A stretch of 64,000 nt of DNA from a virus. The number at the start of each line of letters is the position of its first letter. The first letter of the stretch is position 1. Position numbers and translations under genes: made by a program. Where the stretch lies: positions 1 through 64,000 of IMG/VR virus record IMGVR_UViG_3300035070_003918; one strand, written 5' to 3'. The notes under the pieces were generated by a model. That model worked only from the letters and a program-made list of their open reading frames with translations. It was not told the origin of the DNA and did no database searches. Of the stretch, positions 6,776 through 15,152 are shown one piece after another.

Positions 6776-7281
6776 GCGAACCTCTGCACGTGAACGACGC
6801 GCACGGGCTTCCCGGCGAGGTCATCGGGAGCACGCAGGCGCAGACTCGTCGAGACGAGGACGACCCCGTCCACGCGCTCGACGCAGGCATAGCGATGGAG
6901 CTGTCGCAGCACATCGGCTGGCGAGCCCTGGATCTTGAGCTCCACCGCGACCCCGCGGTCGTCTTCGGTGGGGACGAAGAAGTCGCAGCGGCCGGCGGAC
7001 CCGAGCTTCACCTCGCGGGTGGCCTGCACCTCCGACGCCTCGAGCGCGAGTGCCACTCCGGCCTGGAGGTCGGCCTCGGTGGCCCATCCGAATCGAAAGC
7101 GGCCTAGCGCAGCGGCGACCTGCGCCATGGTCTCGAGCGTGGCAATGAGCGCGGCGTCCCTGGCGTTCGCGACCTCGGCGATGGTAGCAACGCCTCCGTC
7201 GTGGTCGACCGACTGCACGATCACCGGCCCACGATAGCTACGACCACGAATGAACCACGGTCCCGGCGTGTGCCCGCTCAT
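6772..7281 (-). CDS. HTPGPW-domain protein fused to PD-(D/E)XK nuclease-like domain
   Basis: 169 aa; the ATG overlaps the upstream stop (ATGA). The N-terminus starts MSGHTPGPWFI, a common phage N-terminal module of unknown role. The C-terminal half has D-F-F ... V-E-L-K-I spaced as the D and ExK of a PD-(D/E)XK nuclease, followed by a helix with QLHRYA that packs on such cores. It may be a small nuclease working with the coupled SNF2 helicase. Activity is inferred from the motif only. Confidence 0.6.
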   Translation of the reverse strand: MSGHTPGPWFIRGRSYRGPVIVQSVDHDGGVATIAEVANARDAALIATLETMAQVAAALGRFRFGWATEADLQAGVALALEASEVQATREVKLGSAGRCDFFVPTEDDRGVAVELKIQGSPADVLRQLHRYACVERVDGVVLVSTSLRLRAPDDLAGKPVRVVHVQRFA

Positions 7282-8324
7282 CGCTCCGCCCTTCGTGACA
7301 CGAGGGTCCAGCCGTCGAAGAGGGGCTCTCCTTGGCCATTCAGAGCCAGGAAGTGCTCCCCGGTGCCATCGATGGCCCACACGCGGCTGTTGCTCTCGAA
7401 GATGCGCTTCACGGTCCAATCCTTGCCGTAGTTGCTCCACACATCCCCGACCCGCACCACGCGATCATCCGCCGGCTTCTCCTCGGTCTTCGCGGCCGGC
7501 TTCTCGGCCTTCGAGCCGCGCAGCAACGCGCCGTCGCGATTGAGCCGGCGCAGCTCGCGCCGCTGGCGGGTGACCTTGGCGCGGAGGTTCTCGGCCTCTG
7601 CTTGCGTGATGAGCAGCGCCACCTCGTTAATGGCTCTGGACACCTCTACCGACTTCGCCGCCCGCATCTCACGACGCCCGGCCTCCTCGCTCCACGCGTC
7701 GCGCTCGGCTCGGATGCGCTCGAGCTCGGCCTCGGCGTCCCGGCATCGCGCACGCCAAACCGCGGCGTCGTACTTGGTCTGCCCGGCCTCGATGAGGTGA
7801 GGCTCTGCGCGCACCCGGTCGAGCTCGCCGACGACGCGGCGCAACTCGGCGCGCAGTGCCTCGCTCAGGCGCTCCGCATCCTCCGCACGGCTGGCCAGGC
7901 GCTCCACGAACTCGCCGAATGACTCCTCATCCCTGGCGCCGAACCGCTTGCGCAGTTCCAGAACACCTTCCTGCTCCGCGGCTGCAATGGACTGTAGCTC
8001 GACGACGTGAGCCTCCGCTTGCTCCGCCCGCTTCCTCATGGCTTCGGCGTCCTTGATCAGATCGTTGGCCGATCGGCTCGCGTTGCGCGCGTCGTTGTGC
8101 ACCCGGTCGCGCAACTCGTCTCGCTCCCGCTCCGCCTTCTCCGCGCGTTCCTTCATCCCGATGTAGTCGTCGAGCTCGACAGCCGGCGCACCGAGACCAA
8201 TGCGCGCCGCGCGGTAGGCTGCGCCGCCGAGCTTGATCACGCTCTCCAGGTAGTCGACGCGGGCACGAAGCTCATGGCACTCGACGATCAGTCGGTCTCG
8301 GCTCGCCTTTGCTTGATCCTGCAT
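7278..8324 (-). CDS. Long coiled-coil protein, 348 aa
   Basis: The ATG at 8324 has a GAGGAG ribosome binding site. Residues ~5-250 are heptad-rich coiled coil (many E/R/A/L). The C-terminal 60 residues (VVRVGDVWSNYGKDWTVKRIF, then LALNGQGEPLFDGW) form a separate small beta domain often seen as a stand-alone phage protein. The segment ERDAWSEEAGRR recurs in the 35101-35526 product. Function unknown. Confidence 0.65.
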   Translation of the reverse strand: MQDQAKASRDRLIVECHELRARVDYLESVIKLGGAAYRAARIGLGAPAVELDDYIGMKERAEKAERERDELRDRVHNDARNASRSANDLIKDAEAMRKRAEQAEAHVVELQSIAAAEQEGVLELRKRFGARDEESFGEFVERLASRAEDAERLSEALRAELRRVVGELDRVRAEPHLIEAGQTKYDAAVWRARCRDAEAELERIRAERDAWSEEAGRREMRAAKSVEVSRAINEVALLITQAEAENLRAKVTRQRRELRRLNRDGALLRGSKAEKPAAKTEEKPADDRVVRVGDVWSNYGKDWTVKRIFESNSRVWAIDGTGEHFLALNGQGEPLFDGWTLVSRRAER

Positions 8325-8334
8325 GGTCCTCTCC

Positions 8335-8628
8335 TCAGAACGGGCACACGTTGCACGGTTTGCCGCACGGTTGCTCGGGGTAGTCGGCGCCGCATTCGCC
8401 GCACGTTGGGATGCGTCTGATTCGGCCGTACTGGACCACAAGAAACGCTCCCCACGAGACCACCTTGCCCTTGCAGGCAAGCGCCACAAAGGCGTTCTCT
8501 GAGTTCCTCTCGGTGGCTACCCTCCGCGTGCCGACCTTGATCAGCATCACGAGCGCCGCCCGGTACGCACACCGATTGCGCAGCCGTTGCCGCCACCCGG
8601 GGCGCCTGCGTTGTCGGCGGGTTTTCAT
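8335..8628 (-). CDS. Basic zinc-binding protein, 97 aa
   Basis: The ATG overlaps the upstream stop (ATGA) and has GGAGG upstream. The N-terminus is very Arg-rich (KTRRQRRRPGWRQRLRNR), suggesting nucleic-acid contact. The C-terminus holds six cysteines (CGECG, C, C, CNVC) that could bind one or two zinc ions. Function unknown. Confidence 0.6.
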   Translation of the reverse strand: MKTRRQRRRPGWRQRLRNRCAYRAALVMLIKVGTRRVATERNSENAFVALACKGKVVSWGAFLVVQYGRIRRIPTCGECGADYPEQPCGKPCNVCPF

Positions 8629-9440
8629 CGCGGAACCTCCTGCACTTGAAGGTCGTATGGCCACTCGCTCGGGTCTGCTCCGGCACGGTCTCTCAGCTTT
8701 GGCCCCGGTCCGAAGCCGTCCGTCCAGGCCGACCCAACCTGCTTGTGGAACACCGGGACGCCTGCCTCGCGGCACTGCCGGATGATGTTGGCGCCCCAGT
8801 TCACGTTGTACGGACGCGCCTTCGGCCCGCTCTCGCCGCCGACGATCACCCAGTTGATGCCGTCGGTGTGCTCGTCGGCATTGCGGTTCAGGCGCGAAAT
8901 CGAGTTGATGTCGAGCGCCTCCAACAACGGCTCACACGACAGGAACCGGACGCGCGCTGGGATGAGCCTGAGCCACCTCGAGCGCTGCTCGAGCATCTCC
9001 ATGTTCTCCGCCGTCGTGCCCGCCCAGACGTGACTCGGCCAGCGGTTGCGCCACGACAGCGGGACGAGCCTGTGCATGTTCTCCGGCCTCTTGGTCAGCA
9101 GCAGCCAGTCGAGCTCGGGCGTCGCCTCGATGATCGAGAAGAGCCGAGCGCGCGGCGCCTCCAGGTCGGGCCTGTCCTCGAAGACATCAGCCAGCGACGA
9201 GCAGAAGACGCGCCGCCGCTCACCGGCCGCGCGCGCCGCCCTGGCCCACTTCAGCGGCTCACGCCAGTACGACTCGGACCGCATCAGCCGAGGCGCGTCG
9301 GCTCCCCAGTGTTTGCCGCCGTGGAAGCGCTCGTTTCGCGTCTCGGCGTAGCAGTGCTTGCAGCCGGCGCTGACCTTGGCGCAGCCTTCCCATGCTGAGA
9401 ACGTGTGGTGCGTCCAGGCGATCCCCGTGACCTCACCCAC
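8625..9440 (-). CDS. Phage Gp37/Gp68 family protein (DUF5131)
   Basis: 271 aa, GTG start with GGAGG. The N-terminus reads IAWTHHTFSAWEGCAKVSAGC then KHCYAE, the hallmark of the Gp37/Gp68 (DUF5131) family; the Cys-rich start resembles radical-SAM clusters. RRRVFCSSLADVFED, WLLLTKRPENM, HVWAGTTAEN and GGESGPKARP are further family motifs. The biochemical role is not established. Common in phages and prophages of many hosts. Confidence 0.88.
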   Translation of the reverse strand: MGEVTGIAWTHHTFSAWEGCAKVSAGCKHCYAETRNERFHGGKHWGADAPRLMRSESYWREPLKWARAARAAGERRRVFCSSLADVFEDRPDLEAPRARLFSIIEATPELDWLLLTKRPENMHRLVPLSWRNRWPSHVWAGTTAENMEMLEQRSRWLRLIPARVRFLSCEPLLEALDINSISRLNRNADEHTDGINWVIVGGESGPKARPYNVNWGANIIRQCREAGVPVFHKQVGSAWTDGFGPGPKLRDRAGADPSEWPYDLQVQEVPR

Positions 9441-9624
9441 GGCACACCTCCACGATCGCAGCGCGCATCCGCGCGTCCTCGGCGCTGGTGACGATGGGGG
9501 CCTGGTCGAGCTCGAGCCGCCCGCCTACCGCGCGGAGCTTCGCGCCGCAGTAGGCGCAGCGCCTCGGACTCGGGGTCAGCAGGAGGATGTGGACAGCGCA
9601 GCAGGGGCATGGCTGGGTCTTCAT
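9433..9624 (-). CDS. Small zinc-ribbon protein, 63 aa
   Basis: The ATG overlaps the upstream stop (ATGA). CPCCAVH and CAYCGAK supply two CxxC knuckles spaced about 15 residues, enough for a zinc ribbon. It overlaps the start of the DUF5131 gene by 8 bp. Function unknown. Confidence 0.6.
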   Translation of the reverse strand: MKTQPCPCCAVHILLLTPSPRRCAYCGAKLRAVGGRLELDQAPIVTSAEDARMRAAIVEVCRG

Positions 9625-10253
9625 GCCTCACCTCGACGGGCGTCATCGGCGGGCGCTGACGAGACGGGGCGGATGCCGACCATCCCGGTGTAGTCGAGGA
9701 ACAGCGCCCGGATGCGCTCCTCTGATCCGTGCGCGACCTTGAGCATGCGAGGGTCGGCTGGCTCCACGTGCGGCTTCCACCCGACCGGCATCGTCCGCAG
9801 GTCCAGCATCTCCCGCGCGCAGACGGCCTGGTCGATCTCGTGCACCTCGGGGAGACCATCGAAGCCGATCGGCAGACCAAACCGGAGCGCGATGGCAATC
9901 GCGAAACGGGCCTCGAGTCGATCGAACATCCCGTGGCTGGCGCCCTCCCTGACAGCGGCCTTCACCGGCCAGATGAGGTCGCCGACGTACGCCTCTGCCG
10001 CGTCGTGCATGAGGCAGGCGCGCTGGATCTCGATCGACATCCCGCGCTGCTCGGCCTCCAGCATGCAGGCGATCGAGTGGGAGGCCACCGACCAGCGCTG
10101 TCGGATGTGACCGGCGTACCGGCACTGCATCGATAGCGCGTGCGCGATGTCGCCCAGGTCGATGTCCTCGGGGCGCGGGTCGACGACGCTCACGACGCGC
10201 CCGGACACGGTCGTCATCGAGAGGCTGGCGCGGAGGTCTTTCTCGGTGGTCAT
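9621..10253 (-). CDS. HD-domain nucleotide phosphohydrolase (YfbR-like)
   Basis: 210 aa. SVASHS (H), LMHDAAEAYVGD (HD) and a later D (EIDQAV) are the metal ligands of HD hydrolases of the YfbR/HDDC2 type, which dephosphorylate nucleoside monophosphates. IDLGDIAHALSMQCRYAGH and QRWSVASHS are typical of phage homologues. Probable role: adjusting the nucleotide pool during replication, together with the dUTPase in the right arm. Coupled by ATGA on both sides. Confidence 0.82.
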   Translation of the reverse strand: MTTEKDLRASLSMTTVSGRVVSVVDPRPEDIDLGDIAHALSMQCRYAGHIRQRWSVASHSIACMLEAEQRGMSIEIQRACLMHDAAEAYVGDLIWPVKAAVREGASHGMFDRLEARFAIAIALRFGLPIGFDGLPEVHEIDQAVCAREMLDLRTMPVGWKPHVEPADPRMLKVAHGSEERIRALFLDYTGMVGIRPVSSAPADDARRGEA

Positions 10254-10465
10254 GACTCCCTCACGAGATCCACGATCGCGCAGCACGCCGCGCACTCTGG
10301 CGATCCGATACCGGCGCACATCCCGCACTCTGGGCAGTCATCGAGCGTGGCTGCGGCGAGCATCGCGAGCTCTCGCGCCGTGACGTTGCCGATGATGCGC
10401 ACCTTGCCGTCCCACGCGATTGCGCTCTTGAATACGTCGGCCGCGATCTCTTCTCGGCTTCTCAT
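10250..10465 (-). CDS. Cysteine-rich small protein, 71 aa
   Basis: ATG at 10465 in an ATGA overlap; the longer upstream frame is a shadow. An N-terminal helix is followed by CPECGMC and CAACC, a cysteine cluster that probably binds metal. Function unknown. Confidence 0.5.
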   Translation of the reverse strand: MRSREEIAADVFKSAIAWDGKVRIIGNVTARELAMLAAATLDDCPECGMCAGIGSPECAACCAIVDLVRES

Positions 10466-10836
10466 GCGAATCCGTCTCCCTCGTCCGTCACAACCCAATG
10501 GCCAGGCGCCTTGCGCTCCCACGTGCACCGCGAGAACGGGCCCGCGAGTGACGCCTCGATCTTCCCGACCACGGGCGCCCCGCTGCGCGCCCTGTGCTCC
10601 AGGTAGCGCTCGACGCGGGCGAGCGTGAGGTAGCTACGCCCAGCGATGCGCCACGAGGTCGCGGCGCGCCGGTCGCGCGCGGGTCGCTGCCTGATCCTCG
10701 CCATGATGGCCGGCGCGCGCGAAGCCCCAGGGTCGCGCGGCTCGCCGTCGAGCAGCAGTGCGCCGTCCACGAGGACGTGCGCCACCCCGAAGCCGACACC
10801 CACGATCGCATCGAGCGGAACGCCGTCGCCGATCAT
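10462..10836 (-). CDS. Hypothetical 124-aa protein
   Basis: Coupled by ATGA on both sides. The N-terminal third predicts strands (VGFGVAHVLVDGALLLDGE), the middle is basic, and the C-terminus ends in a short beta segment (GHWVVTDEGDGF). No recognised family. Confidence 0.5.
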   Translation of the reverse strand: MIGDGVPLDAIVGVGFGVAHVLVDGALLLDGEPRDPGASRAPAIMARIRQRPARDRRAATSWRIAGRSYLTLARVERYLEHRARSGAPVVGKIEASLAGPFSRCTWERKAPGHWVVTDEGDGFA

Positions 10837-11075
10837 CGCGGCACCTCGCCAGCAAGGATCGCGTCAGCGAGCGCAGATAGGTACCCGCGCTGCTCGCCGG
10901 GAACGACCGGCGAAGTTCGGAGCCAGTCCGCGATCCTCTTTCGCTCAGACGCCTCGATCTCCACGCGGTACTGGTCACCGAGGGCGTTGCACGCCGCGCA
11001 CAGCTCCGCCGGCATCAGCGTCAGCCGCGCGGAGAGCACCACGGCCGGAGCGTCGCACTTCTCGCAGCGGGTCAC
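10833..11075 (-). CDS. Zinc-finger protein, 80 aa
   Basis: GTG start overlapping the upstream stop. MTRCEKCDAP and LCAACN form two CxxC pairs ~21 residues apart, followed by a helical tail (ERKRIADWLR). A similar IADWxRxR segment occurs in the 11072-11410 product (AIADWIRKRR), so the two may share a small domain. Confidence 0.6.
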   Translation of the reverse strand: MTRCEKCDAPAVVLSARLTLMPAELCAACNALGDQYRVEIEASERKRIADWLRTSPVVPGEQRGYLSALADAILAGEVPR

Positions 11076-11410
11076 TTCTTCCTCCAGTCGCCGCGCTCGA
11101 TGGCCTCGGCGAGAGTCTCGGACGTCTCTACGCGCCCACGTCTGCGCTTTCGGATCCAGTCCGCGATGGCCTTCGACGTGCGCGCGTCTCGACTGTCCTC
11201 GCGGTCGCGAACATCGCTGTAGACGACATCGCCAGCTCCCTCGTCCTCGATAACCTCGATGTCGTCGACATCTCCGATCGAAAGGCTGCGAGCGCAGTGG
11301 TGACAGATCGACGCGTGCAGCTCGCCCTCGTCGATTGCCTCCTCGGGCGTGTCGGCCTCGACGACCTGTGACACCGACGCGCCAACGTGGCCGATTACGA
11401 GATACTTCAC
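11072..11410 (-). CDS. Hypothetical 112-aa protein
   Basis: GTG start preceded by GAGGGG and overlapping the upstream stop (GTGA). The N-terminus resembles small phage proteins that begin KYLVIG and continue VVEADTPEEAIDEGEL, a pattern of modified-residue or DpnD/PcfM-like small domains. The C-terminus carries the IADWIRKRRRG helix. Function unknown. Confidence 0.6.
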   Translation of the reverse strand: MKYLVIGHVGASVSQVVEADTPEEAIDEGELHASICHHCARSLSIGDVDDIEVIEDEGAGDVVYSDVRDREDSRDARTSKAIADWIRKRRRGRVETSETLAEAIERGDWRKK

Positions 11411-12234
11411 TGGCCCCTCACTTTCGCCACGGCAGCGCGCATCTGCATGAGCGCGGTGAGCGCGAACGGCTTCAGCGGGTGCCCATCGAGGGATGCGTTC
11501 ATCGCCTCGCACGCCGCCAGCAGCTCCGGCGCCGCAGCGATGAGGGCGCGGTCGCCTGGCGCGATCGACTCGGCGACGCAACGTCCGAGGTAGCCCACCT
11601 CGACGTGCTTGCGGCTCGCATCGTCGTCGCCAGCGTCGGCGTAGACATAGCCCTCGGTGTCGTTCACGCGCCACGGGCCAGGCGACGGTTCTGCCGTCGA
11701 CACCGTCGACGCCACCAGCACGGCGAGGCCTGTGCGCTCGGCCGCCTCGTCGGTGTCGATGTCGATGCGCCAATCCGCGGTCGACTCGAGCCCGGTGCAG
11801 ATGAGCCCAGCCGCTTCGAGCGCGCGCAGGTCATCATCAAGCTGGCCCTGCTCGTCATCCTCCAGCTCCAGGATGGTCGCCAGTTCATCCGTCGACCGGC
11901 AGAGCGGCGAGTCGCCGAGCAGCTGAGTCAGGATGTCGACGCGCCGCTCCACCGTCGACGTCGGGTCGCGCGGCCGCCCGGTCTGCCGGTGGTCACGCTC
12001 TTCGAGCGCCGCGATGACGAAGGAGACCGTGAAGTCGCGGTGGTCGCGGAGCCACCGCAGGACGCGCTGCAGCTCGACCTCCTCGCCGGCGGTGAACCGG
12101 GCCGACGCCGTGAGGATGGCCGCCGCGGTCTTGTCGGGCGGGCTCAAGACGCCACCTCGACCTTCCCGTCGGCAACGACGATCCGCGCGTCCGCCAGCTC
12201 CGTCTGCGGATGTCGTCAGGTCTTCGGTCTTCAC
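11407..12234 (-). CDS. Hypothetical 275-aa protein with winged-helix-like part
   Basis: Start taken as the GTG at 12234 because it overlaps the upstream stop and has GGAGAAGGCAGC before it, the same context as recT. The segment from ~70 to 165 (VLRWLRDHRDFTVSF ... DDLRALEAAGLI) looks like a winged helix. A middle PSPGPWRVNDTEGYVYA and ALIAAAPELLAACE match the phage HTPGPW-type module. Function unknown. Confidence 0.55.
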   Translation of the reverse strand: MKTEDLTTSADGAGGRADRRCRREGRGGVLSPPDKTAAAILTASARFTAGEEVELQRVLRWLRDHRDFTVSFVIAALEERDHRQTGRPRDPTSTVERRVDILTQLLGDSPLCRSTDELATILELEDDEQGQLDDDLRALEAAGLICTGLESTADWRIDIDTDEAAERTGLAVLVASTVSTAEPSPGPWRVNDTEGYVYADAGDDDASRKHVEVGYLGRCVAESIAPGDRALIAAAPELLAACEAMNASLDGHPLKPFALTALMQMRAAVAKVRGQ

Positions 12235-12830
12235 GCTGCCTTCTCCCATCGCCCCATGTCCAGGAGCGCGTAGTACACGCTGGCACAGGCCCTCGCGTCG
12301 CTCAGTGCGTCATGCGCTCCGGCCATCTTCTGGCCATAGAAGTGCTCGTACGCTTCCTCGAGCTTCGGCGGCTTGTGCTTGTCTCCGAACCCGCACTCCA
12401 CCATTCGCGCGGTGGGTGGCAACTTGACCACCGAAGTGGCCTCTGTCATCGGGCAGCGAACCTCTTTCGGCGCCGCCCACGGCGTCTTCGCCCGATAGAA
12501 CTCGCACTCGAGCGCCAGCATGTCGAAGTCCGCGTTGTAGGCCACCACCACGTCGGCCACGCGGCTAAGGCGAATGAAGAGCCCGACGACCGCGGTGGGC
12601 GGCACCCCAACAGAGAGCGCAACCTCCGTCGTGATGCCGTGGACCTTGGCCGCACCATCGGGGATGACCACGCCCGGATTGACCACGAGCGACACCGAAG
12701 ACACATCGCGTCGCTCCGAGTCGTGCAGCACCATCCCAACCTGGACGATGCGCGGCTGCTCTTGAGCGCTCGCCGGTCGCTCGCGGCGAACCAGTCCAGT
12801 CGTCTCTGTGTCGACGAAGAGGGTTCTCAC
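12231..12830 (-). CDS. DnaQ-like DEDDh 3'-5' exonuclease
   Basis: 199 aa from a GTG that overlaps the upstream stop. Exo I FVDTETTG, Exo II AYNADFDMLAL and Exo III AHDALSDARA give the four acidic residues plus the DEDDh histidine. Family members trim single-stranded DNA 3' ends or proofread. In a cluster with RecT and a YqaJ exonuclease it likely acts in recombination or replication. Confidence 0.85.
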   Translation of the reverse strand: MRTLFVDTETTGLVRRERPASAQEQPRIVQVGMVLHDSERRDVSSVSLVVNPGVVIPDGAAKVHGITTEVALSVGVPPTAVVGLFIRLSRVADVVVAYNADFDMLALECEFYRAKTPWAAPKEVRCPMTEATSVVKLPPTARMVECGFGDKHKPPKLEEAYEHFYGQKMAGAHDALSDARACASVYYALLDMGRWEKAA

Positions 12831-13417
12831 GGCCTCCACCACCGCTCCTCGGCGCGAACAAACTGGATGTCGTCGTCCGACGGCGTTCCGACGTCGTAGC
12901 CGAAGTCGTCGCCGGTCACGCTTCCGCTGGCACCACCACCGCCAGCCGTCGGCATGTGTCCGAGCGGGGTCCACCCATTGCGCTTTCGCTCCGCCCATCC
13001 GCGAGCTCGCGCCGCGTCGAGCCTCCCGTACTTCGCGAACCTCCTCCCGTCGTCGGTCCCCTTCTCCTCGTCCTTGTCGGCCATCCAGTCCTTCAGGTCG
13101 GCCAGGACCTCGAGATACTCCGGCGGGCACTCGCTCATGCGACACCCGGCGAAGCTCTCGCCCGTCCACCGCTTCGGGTCCTTCTTGACCGTCGGATCCC
13201 CGTACTGGCTGTCGAGGTCCCGCTCGCTCGCCACCTCGCCTCCGCCGCCGCGCTGGTTGCCACCAGGAGAGGCTTTCGCGCCTCCTGTGGTGCCATTGCC
13301 GCCAGAGACGCTACGCCCCGCACAGAGGGCCATCAGCATGCCCTCCATGCGCGACACCCTCTCGTCGATGCTCTTGAGGGTCTTGAGCACCTCCGCGTTG
13401 TACGAGTCCGGGCTCAC
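12827..13417 (-). CDS. Phage protein next to recT, 196 aa
   Basis: GTG at 13417 overlaps the recT stop (GTGA). N-terminal short coiled coil (LKTLKSIDERVSRMEGML), then a Gly-rich linker, then a conserved-looking block with GDPTVKKDPKRWTGESFAG, SECPPEYLEVLADLKDWMA and AARARGWAERKRNGW. Its position directly after recT, and the acidic DDDIQF near the C-terminus, suggest an ssDNA-handling helper, but no OB-fold motif is evident. Confidence 0.6.
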   Translation of the reverse strand: MSPDSYNAEVLKTLKSIDERVSRMEGMLMALCAGRSVSGGNGTTGGAKASPGGNQRGGGGEVASERDLDSQYGDPTVKKDPKRWTGESFAGCRMSECPPEYLEVLADLKDWMADKDEEKGTDDGRRFAKYGRLDAARARGWAERKRNGWTPLGHMPTAGGGGASGSVTGDDFGYDVGTPSDDDIQFVRAEERWWRP

Positions 13418-14286
13418 GACGCCGCCCCGTCCACCTTCGTCGCGAGGCGGTCCTTCATGGCTTCCGTACGCGTCGCCGGCGCGACGGGTTGGGCTTGCCC
13501 GCTCGTGTCCTCGACGACGTCGCCGACCACGTCGATCACGTCGGAGAAGTCCGGGGTCCCAGACTCTGCGGCGGCCTGGAGCTGCAACGCCTGCGCGAAG
13601 CGCTCCTCGCTGCACGGCAGGTACTTCCCGTGCCTCCTTACCACCGTCTTGCGTGCCATCTCCGCGTAGTCCGTCCTCCAGGGCCCGTCGTCCTTCGCCT
13701 TCGACCTGTCGCGGATCGCGTTGATCTCGCCGATCGACATCCACTCGAACGTTGTCGCCCCCGTCTTGAGCTTCGCCACCGAGTACACCCCGATCATCTC
13801 CCCGCGGTCCGCCTCCAGACTCGGCGAGTGGTCGATCCTCGGGTCCGTCCCCATGTGGATCTCGAAGGCGTCGCGCGAGTACACCACGCGGCTCTCGATG
13901 CTCTGCACCTCGCCCGACTGCACCGCGAGACGGATGAGACCGCGATACCCAGGGATGAGCTGGCACGTCCCCTTGAACGGCACCAAGTACGACAGCCCGA
14001 GCGGCGTGTTCGGCGGCAGCCCCAGCGCGCACGCTTGCGCCACCGACATCACGATCGACCCGGGGTCACACGCGATCAACTCCGGCGTCTTCGACACCGC
14101 GGCCATCACCGACCGCAGCATCACGTCCGGCTTGATGTGGCTCGGCAGCAGCGCGGCCCATGAGGGCCTCGCCTTCACGAGCAGGGCCTCGATGTTCTTC
14201 CTCTTGTCCGCCGCGCTCATCACGAGCGCCGTGTTGCGGTTGCCGTTGGTTCCGTTCGCCCGCTGCTGATTCTGATCGTTGCTCAC
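13414..14286 (-). CDS. recT: RecT-family single-strand annealing protein
   Basis: 290 aa from GTG with GAAGGAGAAGG upstream and a GTGA overlap. The RecT core is clear: LRSVMAAVSKTPELIACDPGS, SVAQACALGLPPNTPLGLSYLVPF, CQLIPGYRGLIRLA, and WRTDYAEMARKTVVRRHGKYLP. RecT anneals complementary ssDNA produced by a partner exonuclease, here the YqaJ-type gene immediately upstream. Together they form a phage homologous recombination module. Confidence 0.95.
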   Translation of the reverse strand: MSNDQNQQRANGTNGNRNTALVMSAADKRKNIEALLVKARPSWAALLPSHIKPDVMLRSVMAAVSKTPELIACDPGSIVMSVAQACALGLPPNTPLGLSYLVPFKGTCQLIPGYRGLIRLAVQSGEVQSIESRVVYSRDAFEIHMGTDPRIDHSPSLEADRGEMIGVYSVAKLKTGATTFEWMSIGEINAIRDRSKAKDDGPWRTDYAEMARKTVVRRHGKYLPCSEERFAQALQLQAAAESGTPDFSDVIDVVGDVVEDTSGQAQPVAPATRTEAMKDRLATKVDGAAS

Positions 14287-15152
14287 GCTGCCTTCTCCTT
14301 CCGAGGCGTCACGCGAAGCACGCGCGCCCCGGTCTTGTTTGCCTTCCACGTCGCCTTGCCCCACTCACCCTCGATGCCCTCGGCGTCGCCGATCAGCTCG
14401 CAGAGTTTGTTGCTGGCCAGGCCCTTCTCTCGCTCCCAGTTGTCGATCGCCTTGTCGGCCTCGAACCGACGCAGTGCCCACTCGGTGGCCTCCGCCGGCG
14501 CGGGCTTGAGCGGCGTCCGGTTGAAGCCGTACACCTCGCGCAACACTCGTCGCGCCGAGTCCGTGTGATCGATCGGCGGCGCCTCCTGCCTCTCCACCAG
14601 ACCCCAGAACGCCTCCGCGAGCTTCACCAGGTTCGCGTACAGCTCCGGCTCGAATCGCAACTCGTAGATGCGCTTCGGTCCTCCGTCGAGGAAGCACACC
14701 GCCACGTCGCACCGCTCCTCCTCGCACACGCCCATCTGCCACTGGCACTGGAGCATCACGTACGGCGGCACACCGTCCGCCTCGAGCTCGGACCAGTGAT
14801 GCTTCACACGCCACCCGACGGCCTTGATCTCCACGAGCCGAGCGTCAGCGTCCGGAGCGATCACGGTGTAGTCGGGGGACGCCACCGCGATCGGGCTCGT
14901 CTTCGCTCTCACGGTGCGCCCGTGCTTCCTCACCTGCCGCCCGGTGACCTCGCCGTACCATTGCGCGATTGGAGCCTCGAGCATGTTGCCAAGCCACACC
15001 GCGTCCTCGTTCACGCTCTCGTCCGATAGCCCGAGCTTCTTCAGCCACACGTCATGTGGCGTCCGGTAAGGGTGCTCGCCGACCACCGCAGCGATCTCCG
15101 AGCTTCCGATCCCCATCGATCGGATCGTGTGCTGGCGCGCCGTCAGAGACAC
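14283..15152 (-). CDS. YqaJ/lambda-type exonuclease
   Basis: 289 aa from GTG at 15152 (10-bp overlap with the upstream gene). IGSSEIAAVVGEHPYRTPHDVWLKK, GNMLEAPIAQWY, SPDYTVI, and the catalytic D ... LVEIKAV (ExK) with MLQCQWQM are the motifs of YqaJ viral recombinases. It is a 5'-3' dsDNA exonuclease that loads RecT, encoded next to it. The C-terminal ~90 residues are a helical extension. Confidence 0.93.
   Translation of the reverse strand: MSLTARQHTIRSMGIGSSEIAAVVGEHPYRTPHDVWLKKLGLSDESVNEDAVWLGNMLEAPIAQWYGEVTGRQVRKHGRTVRAKTSPIAVASPDYTVIAPDADARLVEIKAVGWRVKHHWSELEADGVPPYVMLQCQWQMGVCEEERCDVAVCFLDGGPKRIYELRFEPELYANLVKLAEAFWGLVERQEAPPIDHTDSARRVLREVYGFNRTPLKPAPAEATEWALRRFEADKAIDNWEREKGLASNKLCELIGDAEGIEGEWGKATWKANKTGARVLRVTPRKEKAA

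Noticed and set aside
12150-12220. Short frame with plausible sequence (TELADARIVVADGKVEVAS) overlapping the 11407-12234 gene start
   Set aside because: No ATG, GTG or TTG start after the preceding stop in that frame, so it cannot be supported as a gene, although its TGA overlaps a TTG.
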